The notes under the pieces: model-generated
Seen by the model: only the letters and a program-made list of their open reading frames with translations
Database searches by the model: none
What the model was told of the DNA's origin: nothing
Source of the DNA: Gammaproteobacteria bacterium
Lineage (GTDB): Bacteria; Pseudomonadota; Gammaproteobacteria; JACKNK01
DNA: 64,000 nt
Assembly: GCA_024234895.1 (NCBI GenBank)
Contig: JACKNJ010000005.1
Coordinates: forward strand, 1-64,000
Reading direction: 5' to 3'
Part shown: piece by piece, positions 50,347 through 63,456 of the stretch
Layout: each line of letters starts with the position of its first letter
How positions within the stretch are numbered: the stretch's first letter is position 1
Translations under genes and position numbers: made by a program

Positions 50347-51771
50347 TTACAGGACCTGCGTTGCGTAATCCGCCAGCCGCGAACGTTCGCCACGCATCAG
50401 CGTGGTGTGGGCGCTGTGGTCCCAGTTCTTGAAGCGGTCGACCACATAGGTGAGGCCGGAGGTGGTTTCGGTCAGGTAGGGGGTGTCGATCTGACCCAGG
50501 TTGCCGAGGCAGATCACCTTGGTGCCGGGGCCGGCGCGGGTGATCAGGGTCTTCATCTGCTTGGCGGTGAGGTTCTGCGCCTCGTCGATGATGATGAACT
50601 TGTTCAGGAAGGTGCGACCGCGCATGAAGTTCAGCGAACGGATCTTGATGCGGTTATGGAGCAGGTCGTTGGTCGCCATGCGGCCCCAGTCACCGCCCAT
50701 GTCGGACTTGGTTAGCACTTCCAGGTTATCCATCAGCGCGCCCATCCACGGCGTCATCTTTTCCTCCTCGGTGCCGGGCAGGAAGCCGATGTCCTCGCCG
50801 ACCGGCACGGTCACGCGGGTCATGATGATTTCCTTGTAGCGCTTGTCCTCCAGCACCTGGGCGAGGCCGGCGGCGAGGGTGAGCAGCGTCTTGCCGGTGC
50901 CGGCGACGCCGACCAGAGTCACGAAGTCGATTTCCGGATCCATCAGCAGGTTGAGCGCGAAGTTCTGCTCGCGGTTGCGGGCGGTGATGCCCCAGACGGC
51001 GTTGCGTTCGTTACGGAAGTCGCGGGTGTACTCGACGATCGCCGCGGTCGGTTCCTTGCTGCGCACGACGGCTTCGAAGCCTTCCTCGCCATCCAGGTAG
51101 ATGCACTGATTCGGGTACCAGGCATCGGTCAGCGGGCCGTGGATTCGGTAGTAGCTGCGCCCCTCGGATTGCCAGGATTCGAGCTCCTCGCCGTGCTTCT
51201 CCCAGAAATCTTCCGGCAGTTGTTCGCTGCCGGAATAGAGCAGGTCGACGTCCTCGAGGACCTTGTCGTTGTGGTAATCCTCGGAGTGGATGCCGACCAC
51301 CGCCGCCTTGATGCGCAGGTTGATGTCCTTGGACACCAGCGTGACGCGGACATCGGCGCGTTCCTGGCTGAGCGCGAGTGCGGTGCCGAGGATGGCGTTG
51401 TCGGCCTTGGTGCCCGGCAGCAGTCCGTCGGCCAGCGGCGCGGGCAGGGTGCGGGTCTGGAAATAGACGCGACCGGGCGCGATGCCGGCATCGGTGGCCT
51501 TCAATGTCGCCGGCAGCGGCAGGCCGGCATCGATCTCTTCCTTGCTGGCGTCGGCCATGATCTCGTCGAGGAAACGCGAGACCTGGCGGACGTTGTAGGC
51601 GATTTCGGAGGTGCCCTTCTTGGCGGCGTCGAGTTCTTCGAGCACCACCATGGGCAGATAGATGTCGTGTTCCTCGAAGCGGAACAGCGAGGTCGGGTCG
51701 TGCATCAGCACGTTGGTATCGAGAACGAATAGGCGCTTGCGGGTATCGGGGACTTTGGTGGCGGCGTTCAT
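50347..51771 (-). CDS. PIN-PhoH family ATPase
   Basis: A 474-residue protein with an N-terminal PIN ribonuclease-like domain (LFVLDTNVLMHDPTSLFRF at about 14-32; acidic residues conserved) and a C-terminal PhoH ATPase domain with VGVAGTGKTLLTLAAGL and FIIIDEAQNLT. PhoH2-type proteins couple RNA helicase and RNase activity in some bacteria. The ATG at 51771 opens the protein. The bcp gene ends 27 bases upstream on the same strand. Confidence 0.92.
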   Translation of the reverse strand: MNAATKVPDTRKRLFVLDTNVLMHDPTSLFRFEEHDIYLPMVVLEELDAAKKGTSEIAYNVRQVSRFLDEIMADASKEEIDAGLPLPATLKATDAGIAPGRVYFQTRTLPAPLADGLLPGTKADNAILGTALALSQERADVRVTLVSKDINLRIKAAVVGIHSEDYHNDKVLEDVDLLYSGSEQLPEDFWEKHGEELESWQSEGRSYYRIHGPLTDAWYPNQCIYLDGEEGFEAVVRSKEPTAAIVEYTRDFRNERNAVWGITARNREQNFALNLLMDPEIDFVTLVGVAGTGKTLLTLAAGLAQVLEDKRYKEIIMTRVTVPVGEDIGFLPGTEEEKMTPWMGALMDNLEVLTKSDMGGDWGRMATNDLLHNRIKIRSLNFMRGRTFLNKFIIIDEAQNLTAKQMKTLITRAGPGTKVICLGNLGQIDTPYLTETTSGLTYVVDRFKNWDHSAHTTLMRGERSRLADYATQVL

Positions 51772-51798
51772 TCTGTTTTTTTGAGTTTGGGGGAAGGG

Positions 51799-52263
51799 TC
51801 AGGCGGTGAGGGCGTCGAGGACGGTCTGGGCGTGGCCGTCGACCTTGACCTTGCGCCATTCCTGGCGGAGGACGCCATCCGCGCCGATCAGGAAGGTGCT
51901 GCGCTCGATGCCGCGCACCTGCTTGCCATACATCATTTTCAGCTTGATGACGTCGAACAGATTGCAGACGGTTTCATCCTTGTCCGACAGCAGTTCATAG
52001 GGGAACGCCTGCTTGGCCTTGAAGTTCTCCTGCGCCTTCACGCTGTCGCGGGAAATGCCGAGCACGATGGCGCCGGCGACCGTGAATTGTGCGTGCAGGT
52101 CCCGGAACTGCTGGCCCTCCTTGGTGCAGCCCGGCGTGCTGGCCTTGGGATAGAAGAACAACACGACCGCCTGGCCGCGCAGATCCGAGAGCTTGATGGT
52201 CTGCTCCCCGGTGGCGGGGAGTTCGAAGTCCGGGACGGCGTCGCCGATGGCGGGAACGGTCAT
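51799..52263 (-). CDS. bcp: thioredoxin-dependent peroxiredoxin Bcp
   Basis: A 154-residue peroxiredoxin. Peroxidatic Cys46 is in the motif TPGCTKEGQQFRD. The second cysteine five residues later in E. coli Bcp is missing, so a resolving cysteine elsewhere (perhaps in ETVCNLF) or a 1-Cys mechanism applies. It reduces hydroperoxides with thioredoxin. It is co-directional with gcvR upstream and phoH-like downstream. Confidence 0.93.
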   Translation of the reverse strand: MTVPAIGDAVPDFELPATGEQTIKLSDLRGQAVVLFFYPKASTPGCTKEGQQFRDLHAQFTVAGAIVLGISRDSVKAQENFKAKQAFPYELLSDKDETVCNLFDVIKLKMMYGKQVRGIERSTFLIGADGVLRQEWRKVKVDGHAQTVLDALTA

Positions 52264-52294
52264 TCATGGCCTCCTGATGATGGGTGCGATGAGC

Positions 52295-52419
52295 TTGCCG
52301 CAAAGACGCGAAGGCGCAAAGACAATGGAATGTGACGGGCGGTCCCGAAGGGTGGCCAGGTAAGTCGAATTCTCAGAATTCAAACTTTGCGCCTTTGCGC
52401 CTTTGCGCCTTTGCGGCAA
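52295..52419. repeat. 125-bp inverted-repeat element between gcvR and bcp
   Basis: A left arm (52295-52321, TTGCCGCAAAG...) pairs with a right arm (52393-52419, ...CTTTGCGGCAA). The right side contains three tandem TTTGCGCC units. The centre holds a GAATTCT-c-AGAATTC palindrome. It occupies most of the gcvR-bcp gap. Confidence 0.65.
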
Positions 52420-52443
52420 ATCGGGCGTTGGGGCTGGCTGGAA

Positions 52444-52989
52444 TCAATTTTTCAGCGGTTCCATGACCGCGTCGATGTTGAGCTGGTCGCAGAAATCGAG
52501 GAAATCGTCACGCAGCGCGGCGATCTGGGTCTTGGCGGGGATGCCGATGGTCATGTGCACGCCGAACATCGGCGTGCCGGTGTGCGGGGCCGGATAGCGC
52601 GCGGTCGACATGTCCTCGATGTTGATGCCGCGCTTGGCGAGGAACTTCGACAGCTTGTGCACGATACCGGGCTGGTCCATTGCCGATACGTCGACCGCAT
52701 ACGGCAGCGAATCCGCGGTTTGCGCGCGACTGTCGGTGCGACGCTGGTTGAGGGACAGGTCAAGGCGCTTGGCCAGCGGGTCGAGCGCGGTCTCGAGCTT
52801 GGCGATCGCATCCCAGCGCCCGGACACCAGCAGGATCAGCGCGAACTCCTTGCCGAGCACGGCCATCCGGCTGTCCTCGATGTTGCAGCCGCACTCGAAG
52901 ATCTGGCCCGAGAATTCATCGACGATACCGGGGCGGTCGGCACCCATCGCGGAGATGACGAGGTAGTTGTTCTGCTTGGGATTGGTCAT
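52444..52989 (-). CDS. gcvR: glycine cleavage system regulator GcvR (two ACT domains)
   Basis: A 181-residue protein with two ACT domains (about 8-85 and 93-170): YLVISAMGADRPGIVDEFSG, then VSAMDQPGIVHKLSKFLAKRGINIEDM. In E. coli, GcvR binds glycine and antagonises GcvA. No gcvA or gcv genes are in the window. It lies upstream of bcp, the same neighbourhood as in many gammaproteobacteria, and is divergent from dapA. Confidence 0.92.
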   Translation of the reverse strand: MTNPKQNNYLVISAMGADRPGIVDEFSGQIFECGCNIEDSRMAVLGKEFALILLVSGRWDAIAKLETALDPLAKRLDLSLNQRRTDSRAQTADSLPYAVDVSAMDQPGIVHKLSKFLAKRGINIEDMSTARYPAPHTGTPMFGVHMTIGIPAKTQIAALRDDFLDFCDQLNIDAVMEPLKN

Positions 52990-53198
52990 GGCGGCCGGGC
53001 AGGTTGGGAGGATGGAAGAAGAAACGATCTGCGGGGGACTCTATCGGCAAAGCGGCGGTGCGCCAATAGTGGCAGCCTGGTTGCCTTGAGACACCGCGCC
53101 TTGCCTTGTCATACCCCGGGTGCGCCTTTACCATCAGCCACCTTTTTGCTGCCCTTGCCGGGTTAACCGGCCGGGCGCGCTCGCGTGGAGTCTTGCGG

Positions 53199-54074
<876 letters not shown>

Positions 54075-54077
54075 TCA

Positions 54078-55214
54078 ATGAGACATTACAGAAACATTCT
54101 TGTCGCCACGCTGGCGGGCCTGGTTCTCGGCGGCTGCGGTATGGTCGGCGGTGAGGACGGCATCATTCGCGACCGTCAGCTCGACTACAAACAGGCGACC
54201 TCGGCGCCGCCGCTGGAAATCCCGCCGGATCTGTCCAGCGCCAACGTCAGCGACACCATGGTCATCCCGGCTGAGAACGCGTCGGTCGGCGGCAGCGCGA
54301 CCTACTCGGACTACGTCGGCAACCGCGCCCAGCCCGGTACCGTCTCCCGCGCGGCGGTGCTGCCGAAGCAGGACGACATCGAGGTCAAGCGCGATGGTGA
54401 CAAGCGCTGGCTGGTCGTCAGCGGCACGCCTGAAGAGGTGTGGCCGAAGATGCGCGACTTCTGGGTCGAGAACGGCTGGCTGATCAAGACGGAGAATCCC
54501 GCGATCGGCGTGCTGGAGACCGACTGGGCGGAGAATCGTGCCGATATCTCGCAGGGCATCGTCCGCAACTTCCTGAAGGGTGTGCTCGACTCCCTGTATT
54601 CCGCCGCCACCCGCGATAAATATCGTGTGCGCCTGGAGGCGGGCGAGCAGGCCGGCACGACCGAACTGTTCCTGACGCATCGTGGCATCGAGGAGGTCTC
54701 TCAGGGCGAGCAGTTCGTCTGGCAGGAGCGGGCCGCCGATCCGGAACTGGAAGCCGCGATGCTGCGCCGGATGATGATGTACTTCGGCGTCGAGGAAGAG
54801 CGCGCCGACACCCAGCTCGCCACGGCCAAGGCCCGCGCGCCGCGTGCCACGCTCACCCGTGGAACCGACGAAACCCCGAGTCTGCTGGTCGACGAGCGGA
54901 TCGGGCGCGCCTGGCAGCTGACCGGTCTGGCGCTGGATCGGGTCGGCTTCACGGTCGAGGATCGTGATCGTGACAGGGGTATCTATTACGTCGTTTACGA
55001 CGATCCGCTGGCCGGAATCGACAGCAAGAAGGGCTTCTTCTCGAAACTCAAGTTCTGGGGTAGCGATGAAAAGCCCCGCGAGACCGAATACCGCATCAAG
55101 CTGACCGGCGAGGGCGCCAAGACCCGCGTCAACGTGCTCGACAAGAGTGACGCGCTGGACAAGAGCGATACCGGCTCGCGCATTCTCGCCCTGCTGTACG
55201 AACAACTGAAATAA
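54078..55214 (+). CDS. bamC: outer membrane assembly lipoprotein BamC
   Basis: A 378-residue lipoprotein. The signal peptide has lipobox LGGC (Cys20). The unstructured N-terminal segment (YKQATSAPPLEIPPDLSS) is the part that binds BamD in E. coli, and two helix-grip domains follow. It is an accessory part of the Bam complex that inserts beta-barrel proteins. It directly follows dapA. Confidence 0.93.
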   Translation: MRHYRNILVATLAGLVLGGCGMVGGEDGIIRDRQLDYKQATSAPPLEIPPDLSSANVSDTMVIPAENASVGGSATYSDYVGNRAQPGTVSRAAVLPKQDDIEVKRDGDKRWLVVSGTPEEVWPKMRDFWVENGWLIKTENPAIGVLETDWAENRADISQGIVRNFLKGVLDSLYSAATRDKYRVRLEAGEQAGTTELFLTHRGIEEVSQGEQFVWQERAADPELEAAMLRRMMMYFGVEEERADTQLATAKARAPRATLTRGTDETPSLLVDERIGRAWQLTGLALDRVGFTVEDRDRDRGIYYVVYDDPLAGIDSKKGFFSKLKFWGSDEKPRETEYRIKLTGEGAKTRVNVLDKSDALDKSDTGSRILALLYEQLK

Positions 55215-55223
55215 ACCTGTCAC

Positions 55224-55247
55224 CGCCTCGCGGTTGTCCGCGAGGCG
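55224..55247. terminator. hairpin after bamC
   Basis: CGCCTCGCGG and CCGCGAGGCG are perfect 10-base arms with a 4-base loop, 10 bases past the bamC stop. No T-run; it may be a weak terminator or a stabilising 3' hairpin before purL. Confidence 0.5.
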
Positions 55248-55316
55248 AACAATCGCCGCCGCGCTGGCCGCTGTCGGTTCGCGCGGTGGCGTTATCCCTG
55301 TGAGCCGCCTCCGACC

Positions 55317-59219
<3,903 letters not shown>

Positions 59220-59281
59220 CCGCTCGCCGCGATCATGCGGCGCGTCATCAGGCCCGCCCGGTGCGGGTCTGAGCCACCTCC

Positions 59282-60883
59282 ATGCTGTTCAACTCGTACG
59301 AGTTCCTGTTCGCCTTCCTGCCGCTGACGCTGGTCGTCTATTTCCTGATCACCGCGCGGCATCTGGAATTGGGCATCGCCTGGCTGGTGCTCGCATCGTT
59401 GTTCTTCTACGCGTGGTGGAACCCGATCTATCTGGTGCTGATCGTGATCTCCATGCTGTTCAACTACGGCATCGGCGAGGCGCTCAGCAACGCCTACCGT
59501 CGGGGGCGGCGCCCGGACAGCGATGGCGGTCGCATGCGTGCCTGGCTGATCGGCGGGGTGGCCGCCAATCTGGTCGTGCTCGGCTATTTCAAATACGCGG
59601 CCTTCCTGGCCGGCACGGTCGGCGGTGTGACCGGCTGGAGCCTGGACGTCGGCCACATCGTGCTGCCGCTGGCGATCTCGTTCTTCACCTTCCAGCAGAT
59701 CGCCTATCTGGTCGATGCCTATCGCGGCATCACCCAGGAATACCGTTTCCTGCATTACGCGCTGTTCGTGTCGTTCTTCCCGCAGCTGATCGCCGGGCCG
59801 ATCGTGCATCACAGGGAGATGCTGCCGCAGTTCCTGCAGCCGGAGAATCTGAAGCCCCAGGTCGCGAACATCGTGGTCGGGCTGTCGATCTTCTTCATCG
59901 GTCTGTTCAAGAAGACGGTGCTGGCGGACGGGGTCGCGCAGTACGCCACGCCGGTGTTCGACGCTGCCGAGGCGGGGGCGACGCTGACCTTCCTGGAGGC
60001 ATGGGGCGGCGCGCTGGCCTACACGCTCCAACTCTATTTCGACTTCTCCGGCTACTCGGACATGGCCATCGGCGCGGCGCGTCTGTTCGGCATCCGCCTT
60101 CCGCTGAACTTCCATTCGCCCTACAAGGCCACCAACATCATCGAGTTCTGGCGGCGCTGGCACATCACGCTGTCGCGCTTCCTGCGGGACTATCTGTACA
60201 TCGCGCTCGGCGGCAATCGCAAAGGTCCGGTGCGGCGTTACGTGAATCTCGGCGCGACCATGGTGCTGGGTGGGCTATGGCACGGCGCCGGCTGGACCTT
60301 CGTGTTCTGGGGTGCGCTGCACGGCCTCTATCTGATGATCAATCACGGTTGGCGTGCGCTACGCGCGGCGTGGTTCCCGGGCCGCGACCGCTCGACCGCG
60401 TGGGGGCGCGCGTTGGCCTGGGCGATCACCTTCCTCGCGGTCGTGGTCAGCTGGGTGTTCTTCCGCGCGGCAAGTTTCGACGCCGCGCTGGCGATGCTCG
60501 CCGGCATGTTCGGTCGCAACGGCGTCGCGCTGCCGGTGGCGTTGGTGGCCCAGTCCGGCTGGTTGGCCGATTGGCTGAGGGAATTCGGCGTCGGGGTGTA
60601 CGACGGCGGCGGGTGGCGGTTCGTGTGGACCTGGGCATGGATCGGCGGCCTGCTGCCGCTGGCGCTGATCTGGCCGAACACGCAGCAGATCATGGCGCGG
60701 GTCGGTCCGGCGCTGGCCGACTACGCGGAACGCGACGGCGACGCGTTGGCCTGGGGGCGTGGCGTTCTGCGTCGTGTCGTGTGGCGGCAAACGCCGTTGT
60801 GGGCGGCCCTCATGGGGGCGACCGGCGCGCTCGCCGTGCTGTCGATGACGCGTGTGTCGGAATTCCTGTACTTCCAGTTCTGA
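59282..60883 (+). CDS. MBOAT-family O-acyltransferase (AlgI-like)
   Basis: A 533-residue polytopic inner-membrane protein with about 12 helices. Family motifs include FFPQLIAGPIVHH, YFDFSGYSDMAIG, FNSPYKA-type FHSPYKATNI, EFWRRWHITLSRFLRDYLYI and the catalytic histidine in LWHGAGWTFVFWGALHG. It transfers acyl groups across the membrane to an exported polysaccharide or other acceptor. The next gene, 7 bases downstream, encodes a likely periplasmic SGNH-like partner. There are no alginate genes around, so the substrate is unknown. Confidence 0.93.
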   Translation: MLFNSYEFLFAFLPLTLVVYFLITARHLELGIAWLVLASLFFYAWWNPIYLVLIVISMLFNYGIGEALSNAYRRGRRPDSDGGRMRAWLIGGVAANLVVLGYFKYAAFLAGTVGGVTGWSLDVGHIVLPLAISFFTFQQIAYLVDAYRGITQEYRFLHYALFVSFFPQLIAGPIVHHREMLPQFLQPENLKPQVANIVVGLSIFFIGLFKKTVLADGVAQYATPVFDAAEAGATLTFLEAWGGALAYTLQLYFDFSGYSDMAIGAARLFGIRLPLNFHSPYKATNIIEFWRRWHITLSRFLRDYLYIALGGNRKGPVRRYVNLGATMVLGGLWHGAGWTFVFWGALHGLYLMINHGWRALRAAWFPGRDRSTAWGRALAWAITFLAVVVSWVFFRAASFDAALAMLAGMFGRNGVALPVALVAQSGWLADWLREFGVGVYDGGGWRFVWTWAWIGGLLPLALIWPNTQQIMARVGPALADYAERDGDALAWGRGVLRRVVWRQTPLWAALMGATGALAVLSMTRVSEFLYFQF

Positions 60884-60890
60884 CGCGGCG

Positions 60891-62138
60891 ATGAGCGGAC
60901 GACGTTTCCTCACCACGATGATCGCGAGCTGGCTTGGCCTGCTCGGGTTCGCGGCGCTGATCAATTACGTCGTGGATCCTTACGGCCTGTTCGACGCGCC
61001 GCGCGTGGACGGCTTCAACCTGGTCAAACCCCGAGCCGGGGAACGCAGTCGCACCGCGAAGGCCTACCAGGTGTTACGGCGCATGCCGAGCACGCTGATC
61101 GTCGGCAATTCCCGCCCCGAGATCGGGCTTGATCCGGCCAGCCGTTGCTGGCCGGACGCGGATCGACCGGTCTATAACCTGTCGCTGCCGGGTGCCGCAG
61201 CGTTTCGGCAGGGGCGTTATGCGCAACACGCCGTGGTCGGTGGAGGGCAGGGCGGGGGCAAGGTGCGACAGGTGGTCTGGGGGGTGGATTTCACGGATTT
61301 CATCGGCATAACCACCCCGGAAGAGGCCGCCCGTCGGCACTGGTCGGAACATCATTTCGAATTCGACGACCGCCTGCTGGTGCGCGCGGACGGTTCCCCG
61401 AACCCCTGGCGCTGGTACGGGCGGTTCACCGATCAGGCCAAGGGGCTGTTCTCGCTGGAAGGCGCCATCGATTCGGTCAGCACGGTGCTCGCGCAGGACG
61501 CCCCCAACGCGGCCACGCTCCGTGCGGACGGGTTCAACCCGGCGTTCGATTACCTGCCGGTGATCCATCGGGAGGGCCAGGCGATGTTGTTCGCGCACAA
61601 GCTGGCCTACCTGCGCGAATTCACCGGCACGCCCGGTCGCGATGTGTTCATGCCGGGTACGCGCTGGTCGGAGAGTTTCCAGGCGCTGACCGATATCCTC
61701 CGGCAACTGCGCGAGGCGGGCGTCGAGGTGATCCTTTTCATCAATCCGTATCACGCCGATTACATGGCGGTGCTCGACGAGGTCGGCAAGTGGGACCAGT
61801 TCGAGGACTGGAAGCGCACCCTGGTGGGGATTGCCGCCGATACGGGCGTCGCCGCGCTGTGGGATTTCAACGCCTATAACCGCTACACCCTCGAACCCAG
61901 TCCGCCGGCCGGCGACCGGAGCAGCGTGTTGCGCTGGTTCTGGGAGCCGGCGCATTACCGCGCCGAGTATGGCGAACTGATGTTGTCGATCATGCTGCCG
62001 GATGCCGCCTGCACCGGCGGGGTTGATGCCCAGCTTGAACTCGGTACACGCATCGATGCCGGCAACCTCGAAGCGCACCTCGCCCGGCTGCGGGCCGAAC
62101 GGGACGTTCACCTCGGTCGACACGCCGGGGGCGGTTGA
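60891..62138 (+). CDS. membrane-anchored SGNH-like partner of the MBOAT acyltransferase
   Basis: A 415-residue protein with one N-terminal transmembrane helix (about 5-27) and a periplasmic domain. GNSRPEIGLDP looks like the nucleophile loop (G-N/D-S) of AlgJ/DltD-like SGNH proteins, and INPYHADY resembles a second block. The C-terminal catalytic Asp-x-x-His is not obvious; WEPAHYRAEYGELM near residue 345 may supply the histidine. It probably completes acyl transfer started by the MBOAT. The ATG at 60891 follows GCGGCG. Confidence 0.78.
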   Translation: MSGRRFLTTMIASWLGLLGFAALINYVVDPYGLFDAPRVDGFNLVKPRAGERSRTAKAYQVLRRMPSTLIVGNSRPEIGLDPASRCWPDADRPVYNLSLPGAAAFRQGRYAQHAVVGGGQGGGKVRQVVWGVDFTDFIGITTPEEAARRHWSEHHFEFDDRLLVRADGSPNPWRWYGRFTDQAKGLFSLEGAIDSVSTVLAQDAPNAATLRADGFNPAFDYLPVIHREGQAMLFAHKLAYLREFTGTPGRDVFMPGTRWSESFQALTDILRQLREAGVEVILFINPYHADYMAVLDEVGKWDQFEDWKRTLVGIAADTGVAALWDFNAYNRYTLEPSPPAGDRSSVLRWFWEPAHYRAEYGELMLSIMLPDAACTGGVDAQLELGTRIDAGNLEAHLARLRAERDVHLGRHAGGG

Positions 62139-62289
62139 ACGATCCGTTACAGTGGCTTACCGCTGGTTAAACGTTTCGTTAGGGCAGCTGACGGTGCTGG
62201 ATAATAAATAGTTTTAAAAACATGTAGATACGTATTGGCATACGGTTTGATAGAGGTGGTTGTCGATTCCACCAACCCAGGCCGCCACC

Positions 62290-62859
62290 ATGTCTGCACT
62301 CGCTCAGGTTTCCGCCACCGCCTTTTCCGCCGCGCCCATCGCCGATCGCGCCCGCACCCTCGGCTTCGACCGGCTGGTCCGCATGTTCTCCTCGGACCTG
62401 AAACGCTACGCCTACTGGCTCAGCGGCGATCACGCCACCGCCGAGGATCTCGTCCAGGAGACGCTGCTGCGGGCCTGGCGCGCGTTGGAGCAACTGCGCG
62501 ATCCGCAGGCCGTGAAAGGCTGGCTGTTCACCACCCTGCGCCGCGAGAACGCCCGCCGCTTCGAACGTATCCAGCCGGAATACAGCGATATCGAGCTCGA
62601 CACGCTGTGCGCGGATCGGGTCGGCAGCGAGGTCGAATGCGACACCGAGGTCGTCCGCGACGCCATCGCCCGTCTGCCCAGGGCCTACCGGGAGCCGCTG
62701 CTGTTGCAGGTCGTCGGTGGCTACGACTATCACGAGATCGCCGACATGCTCGGCGTGACCCAGAGCGCGGTCACCTCGCGGCTGTTCCGCGCCCGCCAGA
62801 AGCTGACCGAACTGCTGGCGAGCAGCTACGGCCCCGCCAGCGCCGTGCTCGCGGGCTGA
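62290..62859 (+). CDS. ECF-like sigma-70 family RNA polymerase sigma factor
   Basis: A 189-residue sigma factor. Region 2 (about 25-95, SGDHATAEDLVQETLLRAWRAL and GWLFTTLRRENARR) and region 4 (about 125-180, RLPRAYREPLLLQVVGGYDYHEIADMLGVTQSAVTSRLFRARQKL) are present. No anti-sigma factor gene is adjacent. A receiver-domain gene follows 5 bases downstream. The upstream 150 bases are AT-rich and contain its promoter region, though no confident hexamers can be chosen. The ATG at 62290 is preceded by an AGG-containing site. Confidence 0.9.
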   Translation: MSALAQVSATAFSAAPIADRARTLGFDRLVRMFSSDLKRYAYWLSGDHATAEDLVQETLLRAWRALEQLRDPQAVKGWLFTTLRRENARRFERIQPEYSDIELDTLCADRVGSEVECDTEVVRDAIARLPRAYREPLLLQVVGGYDYHEIADMLGVTQSAVTSRLFRARQKLTELLASSYGPASAVLAG

Positions 62860-62864
62860 ACGGG

Positions 62865-63236
62865 ATGTCGCTGCTGGGCACCCGCCTGCTGTTGATCGAG
62901 GACGATGTCGCCCTTGGCCGGATGCTGGGCTGGCATTTCGAGGACCTCGGCTGCGAGGTCACCATCGCGCCGGACTGCACCGCCGCGTCGCGATTGATCG
63001 GTGAGAACCGCTATGACCTGGTGTTGATGGACTACCAACTCCCGGACGGCGTCAGCCTGACGCTGCTGCCCCAACTGCGCGCGACGCAGCCCGAATCCCC
63101 GCTGATCCTGATGAGCGCCGTCGCCGAATCCCGGGTCGTACAACAGGCCCTCGAAAGCGGCGTCTCCGCCTTCGCCCCCAAACCCGTCGACCCCAAATCC
63201 CTGGCGACCACGCTGGAAGCCTTGATGGCCGCGTGA
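62865..63236 (+). CDS. stand-alone response regulator receiver protein
   Basis: A 123-residue CheY-like protein, with acidic pocket E12-D13-D14, phosphoacceptor Asp56 (LVLMDYQLPDG) and the conserved Lys in FAPKPVD. It has no output domain. It is tightly linked (5 bases) to the sigma factor gene, so it may control sigma activity directly or through a missing partner. The ATG at 62865 follows GAACGGG. Confidence 0.88.
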   Translation: MSLLGTRLLLIEDDVALGRMLGWHFEDLGCEVTIAPDCTAASRLIGENRYDLVLMDYQLPDGVSLTLLPQLRATQPESPLILMSAVAESRVVQQALESGVSAFAPKPVDPKSLATTLEALMAA

Positions 63237-63318
63237 AGCGGCCCCGTCAAGCGCCAAGCGGTCGGGGGTTTCGGGGCAACGGACGGCGGAGCCGGCGCAC
63301 GGTGTGTTGCGTCCGAAC

Positions 63319-63446
63319 GTCGGTTTCGGTGCGCGGAGCGCACCCTACATGACCGCAATCCTTGTCAGGGAGCCAGCCCGAAGGCCGGGTAGGGTGCGCC
63401 ATGCGCACCAAGCGGCGTTTGATCAGGTGCGCATGGCGCACCCTAC
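63319..63446. repeat. GTAGGGTGCG palindrome cluster
   Basis: A GGTGCGCGGAGCGCACCCTAC motif (about 63329-63349, written in two halves GGTGCGCGG/AGCGCACC) is followed by an inverted pair (63389-63409 and 63426-63446) beginning GTAGGGTGCGCC. It separates the receiver gene from the convergent last gene. Confidence 0.7.
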
Positions 63447-63456
63447 GGCGCAACGA

